In this document: positions 53,918 to 62,210 of the stretch, piece by piece
Layout: each line of letters begins with the position of its first letter
Numbering within the stretch: the first letter of the stretch is position 1
From: an uncultured Lachnospiraceae bacterium
GTDB lineage: Bacteria; Bacillota; Clostridia; Lachnospirales; Lachnospiraceae
Assembly (NCBI GenBank): GCA_934899185.1
Contig: CAKXYI010000009.1
Location: forward strand, 1-64,000
DNA: 64,000 nucleotides
Direction: 5' to 3'
Position numbers and translations under genes: made by a program
The notes under the pieces: model-generated
What the model saw: the letters and a program-made list of their open reading frames with translations, nothing else
What the model was told of the DNA's origin: nothing
Databases searched by the model: none

Positions 53918-55655
53918 CTGCACCATCCGTATTTTTTTCGGTCTCCTCCACGCCCAGATAAGGCAGGATATTCTCAAACAACCGGCTGCATACCGGTGCC
54001 GCGATCGTACCGCCATAATAAATGCCTTGAGGCTCATGGATAATGACGATGGCTAAGACCTCCGGATCCTCCGCCGGGGCAAAACCGATAAAGGATGCAA
54101 TATACTTTCCGCTCCCGCGGGGAAGCATCTGCGATGTCGCCGTCTTGCCTCCTACGGCAAAGCCTGCGACCTGACCGTTCTTACCGGTCCCCTCCGCAAC
54201 CACCTGATACAAAAGATTACGCAGGGTCTCGGAGGTCTCCTTTGATACGACACTTCCTTTGTCCTTGGTCTTATAGGTCTTGGTCACCTTGCCATCGTGA
54301 TCCCGACAGGTCAGTGCGATATGTGGGGTAACACGTTCTCCCCCGTTGATCAGAGAGGACACCGTAGATGCCATCTGTATGGGGGTTAATTGGAAAGACT
54401 GACCGAAGGAAATGGTCGCCAGTTCCACCGGTCCTACGTTTTTTAACTGGTGCATGATGGTCGCCCCTTCACCAGGCAGGTCGATCCCAGTCGTCGAAAG
54501 CATCTGGAACTGTTCAAAATAATGAAAGAAACGCGGCGCTCCCAGGCGTAGTCCCAACTGGATAAAGACCGGATTGCAGGAATTCATGATGGCATGGGTA
54601 AAATCCTCGCTCCCATGTCCCGTCGTCTTGTGACAACGGATCCGCGTATCCTCCACCGTGATACTGCCATTACAGTAAAAGGATTCCTCCGGCGTGACCA
54701 CACCTTCTTCCAGTGCCGCAGCCGTTGTGATGATCTTGAAGGTCGATCCCGGTTCATAGGTATCACTGATGCAGATATTGCGCCACATCTCATTTAAAAG
54801 ATCAGTCTTTTCCCCGGTCTGCCCCGCCATGTATTCCGTTAAGGTAAAAGGTTCCTGCAGGGAAAACTCCGGTACGTTGACCATGGTATAGATCTCCCCA
54901 TTTTTGGGATTCATGACAAGGATCTCCACACCTGATGCCTGATGGCGTTGCATGGTCTGTTCTGCCAACTGAGTGGCAAAACATGAAATGTTATAGTCCA
55001 GCGAGACATAAAGATCATCCCCTGCCTCCGGTTCTAGGCGGACCTCGCCCAATTCGGCAACCTCCACGCCTCTGGCATCCGTATAGGTCAGGATCTTTCC
55101 ATCCTCCCCCTGCAAAGCCTCATCATAATAAGCCTCCAGCCCGATGATACCCTGATTGTCACCGCCGGTAAAACCTAAGACCCTGGATAAGATGCGGTCA
55201 TAGGGATAATAGCGCTTGTAGTCATCATCCACCTTGACCCCTGCAAGATCATAGGCGCGGATGGCATCTCCAATGTCTTTTTCCACATTGGTCTTGATCT
55301 TTTCGATGGAGGATACCTTTTCTACTTTCTTTCGTATTTCTTCCTCCGTCAGCCCCAGTTCCTTGGTCAAACAGGAAATGACCGCCTCCGGATCCTCAAT
55401 CTGGTTATGTATGATAGAAATTGTGCATACCGTCTTATTCGATGCAAGAATTACGCCATTTCTATCAATAATGCGCCCTCTTGCCGCCTTCACCTTGCGT
55501 TCCCGCTGTTCCACCTCTACCGCCAGTTCCGCGTAATGGCTTGCCCGAAAGATCATCAGATAGCCTACACGCAGCCCTAAAGCCAACAACGCGACGATAA
55601 AGGTCCCACCGACCAGTTTTGCCTTTCGGTGGGAGTACACACGCAATCGTTCCAT
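53907..55655 (-). CDS. Class B penicillin-binding protein, SpoVD/FtsI-like, with KTA motif
   Basis: 582 residues. Short cytoplasmic start, one TM (about 15-33, GGTFIVALLALGLRVGYLM), dimerisation domain (about 40-225) and transpeptidase domain. The active-site STFK is in YEPGSTFKII near 298 and SxN is MNSCNPVF near 350. The third motif, normally KTG, reads GGKTATSQ, so Gly is replaced by Ala; I confirmed AAG-ACG-GCG in the DNA. No PASTA domain is present at the end, unlike Bacillus SpoVD. It follows another class B PBP gene; order fits spoVD. Confidence 0.9.
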   Translation of the reverse strand: MERLRVYSHRKAKLVGGTFIVALLALGLRVGYLMIFRASHYAELAVEVEQRERKVKAARGRIIDRNGVILASNKTVCTISIIHNQIEDPEAVISCLTKELGLTEEEIRKKVEKVSSIEKIKTNVEKDIGDAIRAYDLAGVKVDDDYKRYYPYDRILSRVLGFTGGDNQGIIGLEAYYDEALQGEDGKILTYTDARGVEVAELGEVRLEPEAGDDLYVSLDYNISCFATQLAEQTMQRHQASGVEILVMNPKNGEIYTMVNVPEFSLQEPFTLTEYMAGQTGEKTDLLNEMWRNICISDTYEPGSTFKIITTAAALEEGVVTPEESFYCNGSITVEDTRIRCHKTTGHGSEDFTHAIMNSCNPVFIQLGLRLGAPRFFHYFEQFQMLSTTGIDLPGEGATIMHQLKNVGPVELATISFGQSFQLTPIQMASTVSSLINGGERVTPHIALTCRDHDGKVTKTYKTKDKGSVVSKETSETLRNLLYQVVAEGTGKNGQVAGFAVGGKTATSQMLPRGSGKYIASFIGFAPAEDPEVLAIVIIHEPQGIYYGGTIAAPVCSRLFENILPYLGVEETEKNTDGAVAQ

Positions 55656-55686
55656 GCCAAGCCTCCATAAAACGCTTTATCACATT

Positions 55687-57552
55687 TTATTCTGCCGCCA
55701 CAGAATCCATACGTTCAATATTCATATAAGGTAAGATTTGTGAAAAAATATTCTTTGCAATGTAGGAGGATTGTGAGCAATGTGACTGGTCTGCCACATG
55801 TGGCTCATCCACGACCACATAGACCACAACCTGAGGATCGTCTACCGGCGCAAATCCGATAAAGGATACCACATAATTGCCGGACCCACGCGGCACTTTT
55901 TCCGCCGTACCGGTCTTACCTCCAATGGCATAGCCCTCGACTGCTGCCTTGGCACCGGTTCCCTCACTGACAACTGTGTACATATAATCGCGCAGGGTGT
56001 CACTGACTTCCTGAGAAACTGTTTCCTTGGTCACGACCGGGCTGATCTCCTGTACGGTATTTCCGGAATCATCTACGATCTTTTTGACCACATGCGGCTG
56101 ATAGATATTTCCACCGTTGATCAGGGAGCAAAAGGAGGATGCCAACTGGATCATAGTCACATTGAAGCCCTGTCCGAAAGAAGAAACGGCAAGGTTGGAC
56201 TCCGTCTGTGCCAACTGTTCCTCACTAAAGATCAGGGATGCCGTAGATGCCTCGCCCGGCAGGTCAATGCCTGTCTTTTGTCCGAACCCGTATTCCCTGC
56301 TGTATTTTGCAAAGTTGGCAGGTCCGATGGCACGCACCATCTGCATCAGGGCATCGTTGCAGGAATCCCTCAGAGCCCCACGCAGGTCTTCGGTGCCGTG
56401 GCCGCTACGGTTGACACAGTGGATCTCATGTCCGCTGACCCACTCGCTACCATCGCAGATATAGGTCTCATCCCCACGCAGACTTCCGGAGTCCAGTCCC
56501 ATAGCCTCGGTAAAAGGCTTAAAGGTAGAACCCGGTTCAAAGGTATTTGTGATCGTATAATTCTGCCAAAGTTTATTGAGCTGGTTCATCTTGTCCTCGT
56601 CCGACATGCCCGCCAGTTCTTCCTCTGTAAAGTATGCACTCAGATCCTTTGGATTATTCAGATCAAAGGTCGGATAGGATGCCATGGCAAGCACATCTCC
56701 GTTTTGCGGATTCATAACAAGGACTGCCGTATTATTACTGCCGGTCGTCGCCCCTTCCGTCTCCTGTTTCATCTCCTCGTTTGCCTGTAAGATGGCATTC
56801 TCCACGATGGACTGGATATTGGTGTCTAATGTCGTCACCAGAGAATAACCGTTTTCCGGCTCAATGACCGTCTGCTCCAGATTGCTGTCGGCATTCAGAT
56901 AGCCATAAGATCTGCCGTTGGTTCCATTTAAGGTATCGTTATACTGGTTTTCCAAGCCAATCACACCGGTCGTTGCATTAGCAAAGCCGATCAGGGCACT
57001 TGCCAGAGAATTGTAAGGATAAGTTCTTGTATATTCTTTTTCAAACCAGATCCCCGTGATCTGATCCTTGGTATCCTCGCCATTCATCAGGGCTTCAAAA
57101 GCCGCCTTTTCCTCATAGGAAACATGCTTTGCCAGCACCGTATACTCCCGATCCGGGTTGTCTGTGATCTCCTGATTGACCTGGTCTGCTGTGATCTCCG
57201 GGAAACACTGGGTCAGATAGGCGATGGTCGAAGATGTCTTTTCCTTGTTTGCATTCAAGACCTTGCTGTCCAGGATGACATTATAAACATCTACGCTTGT
57301 CGCCAGAACCGTCCCCTTTGTATCTACGATATCTCCACGCTTATAAGGGATGATCGTACTATCATATTCCTGCTGTGAAAGCACGATCTTTTCGTATTTC
57401 TCCCCACTTGTATATTCGATATACATGAGTCGGAAGATCAAACCCACAAAAAGAATGCATAATACTCCAAAAACAATGTAAAGCTTATTATGCATTCTCC
57501 TAAGTAACTTTTTCGGTTTTTTTCTTCTGCTTCTTCGTATCTGTCTAGCCAA
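55687..57552 (-). CDS. Class B penicillin-binding protein (PBP2B/FtsI-like)
   Basis: 621 residues. Basic cytoplasmic N-terminus (ARQIRRSRRKKPKKLLRRM), TM about 25-43, dimerisation domain, transpeptidase domain with FEPGSTFKPF near 332, RDSCNDAL near 395, and the intact GGKTGTAEKVPRG near 558. Septal cross-linking enzyme, probably paired with the SEDS protein encoded downstream. No PASTA domain. It follows the ftsL-like gene by 16 nt. Confidence 0.92.
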   Translation of the reverse strand: MARQIRRSRRKKPKKLLRRMHNKLYIVFGVLCILFVGLIFRLMYIEYTSGEKYEKIVLSQQEYDSTIIPYKRGDIVDTKGTVLATSVDVYNVILDSKVLNANKEKTSSTIAYLTQCFPEITADQVNQEITDNPDREYTVLAKHVSYEEKAAFEALMNGEDTKDQITGIWFEKEYTRTYPYNSLASALIGFANATTGVIGLENQYNDTLNGTNGRSYGYLNADSNLEQTVIEPENGYSLVTTLDTNIQSIVENAILQANEEMKQETEGATTGSNNTAVLVMNPQNGDVLAMASYPTFDLNNPKDLSAYFTEEELAGMSDEDKMNQLNKLWQNYTITNTFEPGSTFKPFTEAMGLDSGSLRGDETYICDGSEWVSGHEIHCVNRSGHGTEDLRGALRDSCNDALMQMVRAIGPANFAKYSREYGFGQKTGIDLPGEASTASLIFSEEQLAQTESNLAVSSFGQGFNVTMIQLASSFCSLINGGNIYQPHVVKKIVDDSGNTVQEISPVVTKETVSQEVSDTLRDYMYTVVSEGTGAKAAVEGYAIGGKTGTAEKVPRGSGNYVVSFIGFAPVDDPQVVVYVVVDEPHVADQSHCSQSSYIAKNIFSQILPYMNIERMDSVAAE

Positions 57553-57568
57553 TCCAAAAACTCCTATC

Positions 57569-58036
57569 CTATGGAATATTGTGATACTGGTTCATATAAT
57601 CACTGCTATCCATATCATAATACACGATCTGGTCAGCATTTGCATAGACCATGCCCATCTCATTGATGGCAGCCGTCTTGATGTCGCCTAAATTGGTTGC
57701 ACTGGCAATGCGGCTCTCGGTTGCACTGTTGGATGCCTTGAGATCAGAAATATTCTGCTCCAAAGCCGAAATATTATCCATATGTGTCGTGATGCTGTTG
57801 GTCAGATTGATATAGCCTACAAAAAGACCTACCAATGCAACTGCCACGGATACGATATACATAGAATAGACACGTTTGCGGCGCATGGCTGCCTGTGCTT
57901 TGCGTCTTTCCTGTCTTCTCCTTCTTTCTCTTTCTTCACGGATCTCACGCTCTCTGGTATGGCGGTCCGGAAGCGGCTGCTCTACCTGTCGTACGGTATT
58001 GCCATCTGTATAATAATAAGTCTTTACCTCAGTCAT
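57569..58036 (-). CDS. ftsL: FtsL-like septum formation protein
   Basis: 155 residues. A long charged cytoplasmic segment (about 1-60, including HTREREIREERERRRRQER), one TM (about 63-83), and an extracellular coiled coil (NISALEQNISDLKASNSATESR is the heptad region). Length and position between rsmH and the PBP gene identify it as the FtsL/DivIC-type protein even though identity is low in this family. Start at ATG 58036 after AAAGGAGAGG rather than six codons upstream. Confidence 0.85.
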   Translation of the reverse strand: MTEVKTYYYTDGNTVRQVEQPLPDRHTREREIREERERRRRQERRKAQAAMRRKRVYSMYIVSVAVALVGLFVGYINLTNSITTHMDNISALEQNISDLKASNSATESRIASATNLGDIKTAAINEMGMVYANADQIVYYDMDSSDYMNQYHNIP

Positions 58037-58063
58037 AGTCCTCTCCTTTTTCAAACTCCCAAA

Positions 58064-59011
58064 CTATCTGCTGCTTGTCCCTCTTTCAAATACACGTAAT
58101 TTTGCACTTCGTGATCTGGTATTTTCTTCCAGTTCCTTTTCGGATGGAAGGATCGGTTTTCTTGTGATCACACGTCCTTGGGACTTCTTTCCACACACAC
58201 ATACCGGAAAATCTTTCGGGCAGGTACATGGATCCTGATTTTTCTTAAAAGTATTCTTTACGATGCGGTCTTCCAAAGAATGGAAGGTAATGATGCAGAT
58301 CCTGCCGTCCTCGGCTAAAAGATCGATAAATGCATCCAGATTTTGTTCCAGCACATCCAATTCCCGATTGAGTTCAATGCGGATCGCCTGATACGTGCGC
58401 TTTGCCGGATGTCCGCCGGTGACCTGTAATTTTTTCGGGATCGACCGCTCAATGACCTGATTTAACTGCCCTGCTCTTGTGATCCGCTCTTTTTGGCGTT
58501 CTTTTACGATATTCTTGGCAATGTTCTTTGCAAATCGATCTTCTCCGTAGTCTCTGATGATGCGATAAAGGTCTTCCTCAGAATAGTCATTGACGATATC
58601 CGCTGCTGTCATCGGGTTGTCCTGATCCATGCGCATATCCAAAGGTGCATCCTCGACCATGTAGGAAAACCCTCTCTCCGGTGTATCTAACTGAAAAGAA
58701 GATACGCCTAGGTCTAAAAGAATACCGTCTACCTTATCAATGCCAAGTTCATGGACTCTCTCGACCATGGCTTCATAATTGCTGTGTACCAAAGTCACAC
58801 GGTCTGCAAATGGTCTTAGTCTCTCGCCTGCGGCTTCCAACGCATCGTAGTCCTGATCGATACCGATCAGGCGTCCTGTCGTCAGTCGTTTGGCAATCTC
58901 ATAAGAATGTCCGCCGCCGCCGAGTGTTCCGTCTACATAGATACCGTCTTCTTTGATATGTAATTGTTCAATCGTCTCCGGTAAGAGTACCGAATAATGC
59001 TTAAAGTCCAT
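58064..59011 (-). CDS. rsmH: 16S rRNA (cytosine-N4)-methyltransferase RsmH (MraW)
   Basis: 315 residues. SAM-binding [16 protein letters not shown] near 29-44, [12 protein letters not shown] near 100-111 and the cysteine-rich [12 protein letters not shown] stretch near 272-283 common in Firmicute forms. Methylates a cytosine in the 16S rRNA decoding centre. Second gene of the mraZ operon (13-nt gap to mraZ). Confidence 0.95.
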   Translation of the reverse strand: MDFKHYSVLLPETIEQLHIKEDGIYVDGTLGGGGHSYEIAKRLTTGRLIGIDQDYDALEAAGERLRPFADRVTLVHSNYEAMVERVHELGIDKVDGILLDLGVSSFQLDTPERGFSYMVEDAPLDMRMDQDNPMTAADIVNDYSEEDLYRIIRDYGEDRFAKNIAKNIVKERQKERITRAGQLNQVIERSIPKKLQVTGGHPAKRTYQAIRIELNRELDVLEQNLDAFIDLLAEDGRICIITFHSLEDRIVKNTFKKNQDPCTCPKDFPVCVCGKKSQGRVITRKPILPSEKELEENTRSRSAKLRVFERGTSSR

Positions 59012-59024
59012 CTATGTCCCACTC

Positions 59025-59456
59025 CTAAATACTCAGTCCTAACTCAGCCATATGCTCTACGATCTCGTCCATGTCATCATAAGAACTTGCATCCGCATAA
59101 CGCTCCTTGTCCCAGATCTCGATCTTGGTCAGAACACCTACTAAGACAACATCCTTTTCCAGTCCTGCAAATTCACGAAGTACCGATGGGATCAGAATAC
59201 GTCCCTGCTTGTCCACCTCACACATGGCAGCACCCGCAAAGAAGAAACGCATAAATTTGCGTGCGTCTTTTGTTGTCAGATTGACTTCGCGGAACTTCTC
59301 CTCAATGCGCTTCCATTCTTCCTGGGAATATACGTACAAACAGCCGTCCACGCCTTTTGTCACAACGAACTGATCGCCCAACTGTTCACGAAACTTTGCC
59401 GGAACAATAAGTCTGCCCTTGGCATCTACGCTATGACTATATTCGCCCATGAACAT
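59025..59456 (-). CDS. mraZ: Transcriptional regulator MraZ
   Basis: 143 residues with two SpoVT/AbrB-like DNA-binding repeats: [16 protein letters not shown] (12-27) and [18 protein letters not shown] (about 82-99). It controls its own operon by binding direct repeats upstream; such repeats are present at 59490-59546. First gene of the dcw cluster. GGAGG lies before the ATG. Confidence 0.95.
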   Translation of the reverse strand: MFMGEYSHSVDAKGRLIVPAKFREQLGDQFVVTKGVDGCLYVYSQEEWKRIEEKFREVNLTTKDARKFMRFFFAGAAMCEVDKQGRILIPSVLREFAGLEKDVVLVGVLTKIEIWDKERYADASSYDDMDEIVEHMAELGLSI

Positions 59457-59489
59457 AACTGCTGTACCTCCTTTCCCCTAGCATCTTAT

Positions 59490-59546
59490 CCACGAAATTA
59501 TCCACTTATCCACCACTTCATGACACTGTGTACCACTTCGCACCAC
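59490..59546 (-). promoter_or_regulatory. MraZ-type GTGG repeats upstream of mraZ
   Basis: On the minus strand the motif AAGTGG or closely related GTGGA/T recurs with starts at 59546, 59536, 59516/59513, 59505 and 59493, mostly 10-12 bp apart, i.e. on one helix face, 35-90 bp before the mraZ ATG. This matches the tandem GTGG-type boxes known for MraZ in other bacteria. Confidence 0.65.
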
Positions 59547-59576
59547 TTTTATGATTATTTTAGGGTATTAAAGGGC

Positions 59577-59622
59577 AAAAAGCAAGCCCGAAAACCTTGT
59601 AAAATCAAGGCTTTCGGGCTTG
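59577..59622 (-). terminator. Rho-independent terminator after lgt
   Basis: CAAGCCCGAAAGCCTTG, 6-nt loop, CAAGGTTTTCGGGCTTG (17 bp with one G-U), followed by CTTTTT. Ends the lgt unit and lies about 120 bp before mraZ. Confidence 0.9.
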
Positions 59623-59750
59623 TGGTAGATGGTGGTGGCAAATCCCTCTACTATTTCTTGTGTCCTTTTATTTTTAGGCACAAGTTCTTGTGGTTTTGTC
59701 CCTTTTTATACGTTTTTCTTCCAGTGTATAAAAATTTTTACAATATTTAA

Positions 59751-60626
59751 TTATAATTTTTGTGCATTATTTTGTTTGGACTTGTGCAGACCAAGGGCAA
59801 AAAGGATCAGGGCAACCGCCATCAAAACCAGTGCCAGTGCCTGTGATACCGGAAATCCGGTGACCCACATCTTCAACTGGTCGGTACGCAATCCTTCGAT
59901 CCAGAAACGTCCCAATCCATAAAAGAAGAGATAAAAGTAGAAAAACTCTCCGTGAAACTTCTTGTGTTTTGTCATTGCCAGTATAAAGATCAAAAGTGCC
60001 AGATTCCAGAGGGATTCATACAAGAAGGTCGGGTGTACCTGCACATAGGTCACGCCGTCCGCCACCCTCGCATGTGCCAGCATCTCCTGCGTAATGTCAT
60101 CCATGGACCGCACAGCATTGAGTGGCAATTCCATGGCAAAGAGTCCATCCGTGTATTGCCCGAAGGCTTCCCGGTTAAAGAAGTTGCCCCAGCGTCCCAG
60201 GATCTGTCCGACCAGAAGTCCCGGTGCCGCCAGATCTGCAAACTGTAGGAATGGGATCTTTTTGATCCGGCACATGATATAGGCTGTCAGAATCCCGGCG
60301 AGCACACCGCCGTAAATGGCAAGACCGCCCTGTCTGATATTAAAGATCGACAGCAGATTATCCTTATAATAGTCCCAAGCGAACGCTACATAGTAGATCC
60401 TTGCCCCGATCACAGCAAAAATAATGGTAAAAATGCAGATATCCAGGCATTGATCCGGGTCAAGTCCGTCTTTTTTTGCCCGGTGTAAGATCAGGGAAAC
60501 CCCCAGCAGCATGCCAAGTGCAATGATCATGCCGTAGTAAGCGATCGTAATGCCAAAGACATTTATATTCTTTCCTACATGTTCCAGATAGATATGTAGG
60601 TTTGGAAAATTGATATCCATATTCAT
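59751..60626 (-). CDS. lgt: Prolipoprotein diacylglyceryl transferase
   Basis: 291 residues, about seven membrane helices. Signature GRWGNFFNREAFG near 140-152 and the His in GLAIYGGVLAGI near 93-104. Transfers diacylglycerol to the lipobox Cys of prolipoproteins. Followed by the terminator at 59577; preceded by the DUF1540 gene's terminator, so it appears to be a single unit, though the interval upstream is only about 100 bp. Confidence 0.94.
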   Translation of the reverse strand: MNMDINFPNLHIYLEHVGKNINVFGITIAYYGMIIALGMLLGVSLILHRAKKDGLDPDQCLDICIFTIIFAVIGARIYYVAFAWDYYKDNLLSIFNIRQGGLAIYGGVLAGILTAYIMCRIKKIPFLQFADLAAPGLLVGQILGRWGNFFNREAFGQYTDGLFAMELPLNAVRSMDDITQEMLAHARVADGVTYVQVHPTFLYESLWNLALLIFILAMTKHKKFHGEFFYFYLFFYGLGRFWIEGLRTDQLKMWVTGFPVSQALALVLMAVALILFALGLHKSKQNNAQKL

Positions 60627-60683
60627 TTTTAAAATCCGCCTTTCCTTTTCCTATTCCCATACTCTAGCACATTTTATGCCATA

Positions 60684-60720
60684 GAAAAAGACCCGCAAAA
60701 AAAACATGCGGATCTTTTTC
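60684..60720 (-). terminator. Terminator after the DUF1540 gene
   Basis: GAAAAAGATCCGCA and TGCGGGTCTTTTTC pair over 14 bp with an A-rich/T-rich loop, ending in TTTTTC. It starts 10 nt past the stop codon at 60731. The symmetric A and T tracts make it usable in both directions. Confidence 0.85.
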
Positions 60721-60730
60721 ATCTTTTTCC

Positions 60731-61039
60731 TTATTTCATGGCAAAACTTGCACACATGGTCTGTCCGACACCTGTACTGTCAGCAATATTCACACTTCCC
60801 GCCTCACACTTGCCAGAGGCATTGTAATGGCAGTTCTTAGCATCACAGGTGATCTCTGTTACACCATCCGGCTCTCCTGCTCTGTTGCAGGCACATCCAT
60901 CTTTGCCCACTTCATAGTTACCGCAATATGTCTCATCACTCTTCTTTGCGCTTGTACCTTCCACAGTAATGCCTGCTCTGGCACACATCTTGTCCGCATT
61001 GTAACGGCACTCTGTTGCTCTACAATCTAATTGTGTCAT
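60731..61039 (-). CDS. Protein with two DUF1540 repeats
   Basis: 102 residues made of two similar halves. Each has Cys-x4-Cys-x6-Cys followed by a further Cys: LDCRATECRYNADKMC with ETYCGNYE, and ITCDAKNCHYNASGKC with TMCASF. The cysteines could bind zinc or another metal. Function unknown; such small proteins are common in spore-forming Firmicutes. The repeat suggests an internal duplication. Confidence 0.85.
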   Translation of the reverse strand: MTQLDCRATECRYNADKMCARAGITVEGTSAKKSDETYCGNYEVGKDGCACNRAGEPDGVTEITCDAKNCHYNASGKCEAGSVNIADSTGVGQTMCASFAMK

Positions 61040-61076
61040 ACAAAAACTCCTTTCTCGCCATAGGGCGAATGCAAAA

Positions 61077-61105
61077 ATAGCAGCCTGCCTTATGCAAGCT
61101 GCTAT
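61077..61105 (-). terminator. Rho-independent terminator after queA
   Basis: ATAGCAGCTTGC and GCAGGCTGCTAT pair over 12 bp (one mismatch), loop ATAAG, then TTTTTGC. About 65 nt beyond the queA stop and just before the DUF1540 gene. Confidence 0.82.
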
Positions 61106-61169
61106 ACTATTATGTCCTCTTACATCTCTCCTATGCGGCTAGGACGATTGTATTTTAAAAAGCGCAATT

Positions 61170-62195
61170 TTAAATAATGAGCATGGCATCGCCAAAACTA
61201 AAGAAGCGATAGCGTTCTTTTACAGCCTCCTCATATGCTGCCATGACGTGTTCCCTGCCGGCAAGGGCAGAAACCAGCATGACAAGTGTAGATTCCGGCA
61301 GATGGAAATTCGTGATCAGTCCATCAATGACCTTGAACTGATAGCCCGGATAGATGAAGATATCCGTCCAGCCGCTCTTAGCATGCAAGGTGCCGTCCGC
61401 TTCTGCAGCCGACTCCAGTGTTCTCGTACTGGTAGTCCCGACGGAAATGATGCGTCCACCGTTTTTTCTGGTCGTATTGATCAATTCTGCCGCTTCTTCC
61501 GAGATCTGAAAGAATTCGGAATGCATATGGTGGTCTAAGACATCATCCACTTTGACTGGGCGGAAAGTGCCAAGTCCTACATGCAAAGTAACCTCCGCAA
61601 TGGATACCCCCATGTCACGGATCTCCTGTAGGAGTTCTTTAGTAAAATGCAAACCTGCAGTCGGTGCTGCCGCAGAACCGTCATACTTGGCATAGACCGT
61701 CTGATAACGGTTCTTATCTTTGAGTTCGTGTGTGATATAAGGTGGTAGCGGCATCTGTCCCAACTGGTCTAAGATTTCCTCAAAGATTCCTTCATAGTCG
61801 AAACGGATCAAACGGTTGCCTTCGTCCACAATATCAATAACCTCTCCCCTTAAAAGTCCACCGCCAAAAGTCAGGCGTGTGCCGATCCTTGCCTTTTTGC
61901 CCGGTTTTACCAGTGTCTCCCAGACATCATCGCTTTTCCGCTTCAAAAGCAGGATCTCGACCTTGCCTCCGGTCTCTTCGCGCTCTCCATACAAACGTGC
62001 CGGTATGACCTTGGTGTTATTGATGACCAGACAATCGCCCGGTCTTAAATATTCCTTGATATCATAAAAATGGCGATGCGTAACATCGCCACTTTTTTTA
62101 TCAAGGATCATAAGTCTCGAATTTGATCTTTTTTCCAGTGGATCCTGTGCGATCAGTTCCTCCGGAAGATCATAATAAAAGTCTTTTACATCCAT
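61170..62195 (-). CDS. queA: S-adenosylmethionine:tRNA ribosyltransferase-isomerase
   Basis: 341 residues, full length. Makes epoxyqueuosine on tRNA using the ribosyl part of SAM. Family landmarks include [14 protein letters not shown] near 9-22, [11 protein letters not shown] near 178, [13 protein letters not shown] near 206-218 and the C-terminal [18 protein letters not shown]. It follows pheT by 15 nt. No other queuosine gene is in the window. Confidence 0.96.
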   Translation of the reverse strand: MDVKDFYYDLPEELIAQDPLEKRSNSRLMILDKKSGDVTHRHFYDIKEYLRPGDCLVINNTKVIPARLYGEREETGGKVEILLLKRKSDDVWETLVKPGKKARIGTRLTFGGGLLRGEVIDIVDEGNRLIRFDYEGIFEEILDQLGQMPLPPYITHELKDKNRYQTVYAKYDGSAAAPTAGLHFTKELLQEIRDMGVSIAEVTLHVGLGTFRPVKVDDVLDHHMHSEFFQISEEAAELINTTRKNGGRIISVGTTSTRTLESAAEADGTLHAKSGWTDIFIYPGYQFKVIDGLITNFHLPESTLVMLVSALAGREHVMAAYEEAVKERYRFFSFGDAMLII

Positions 62196-62210
62196 TTTCT
62201 TTTTCCTTAA

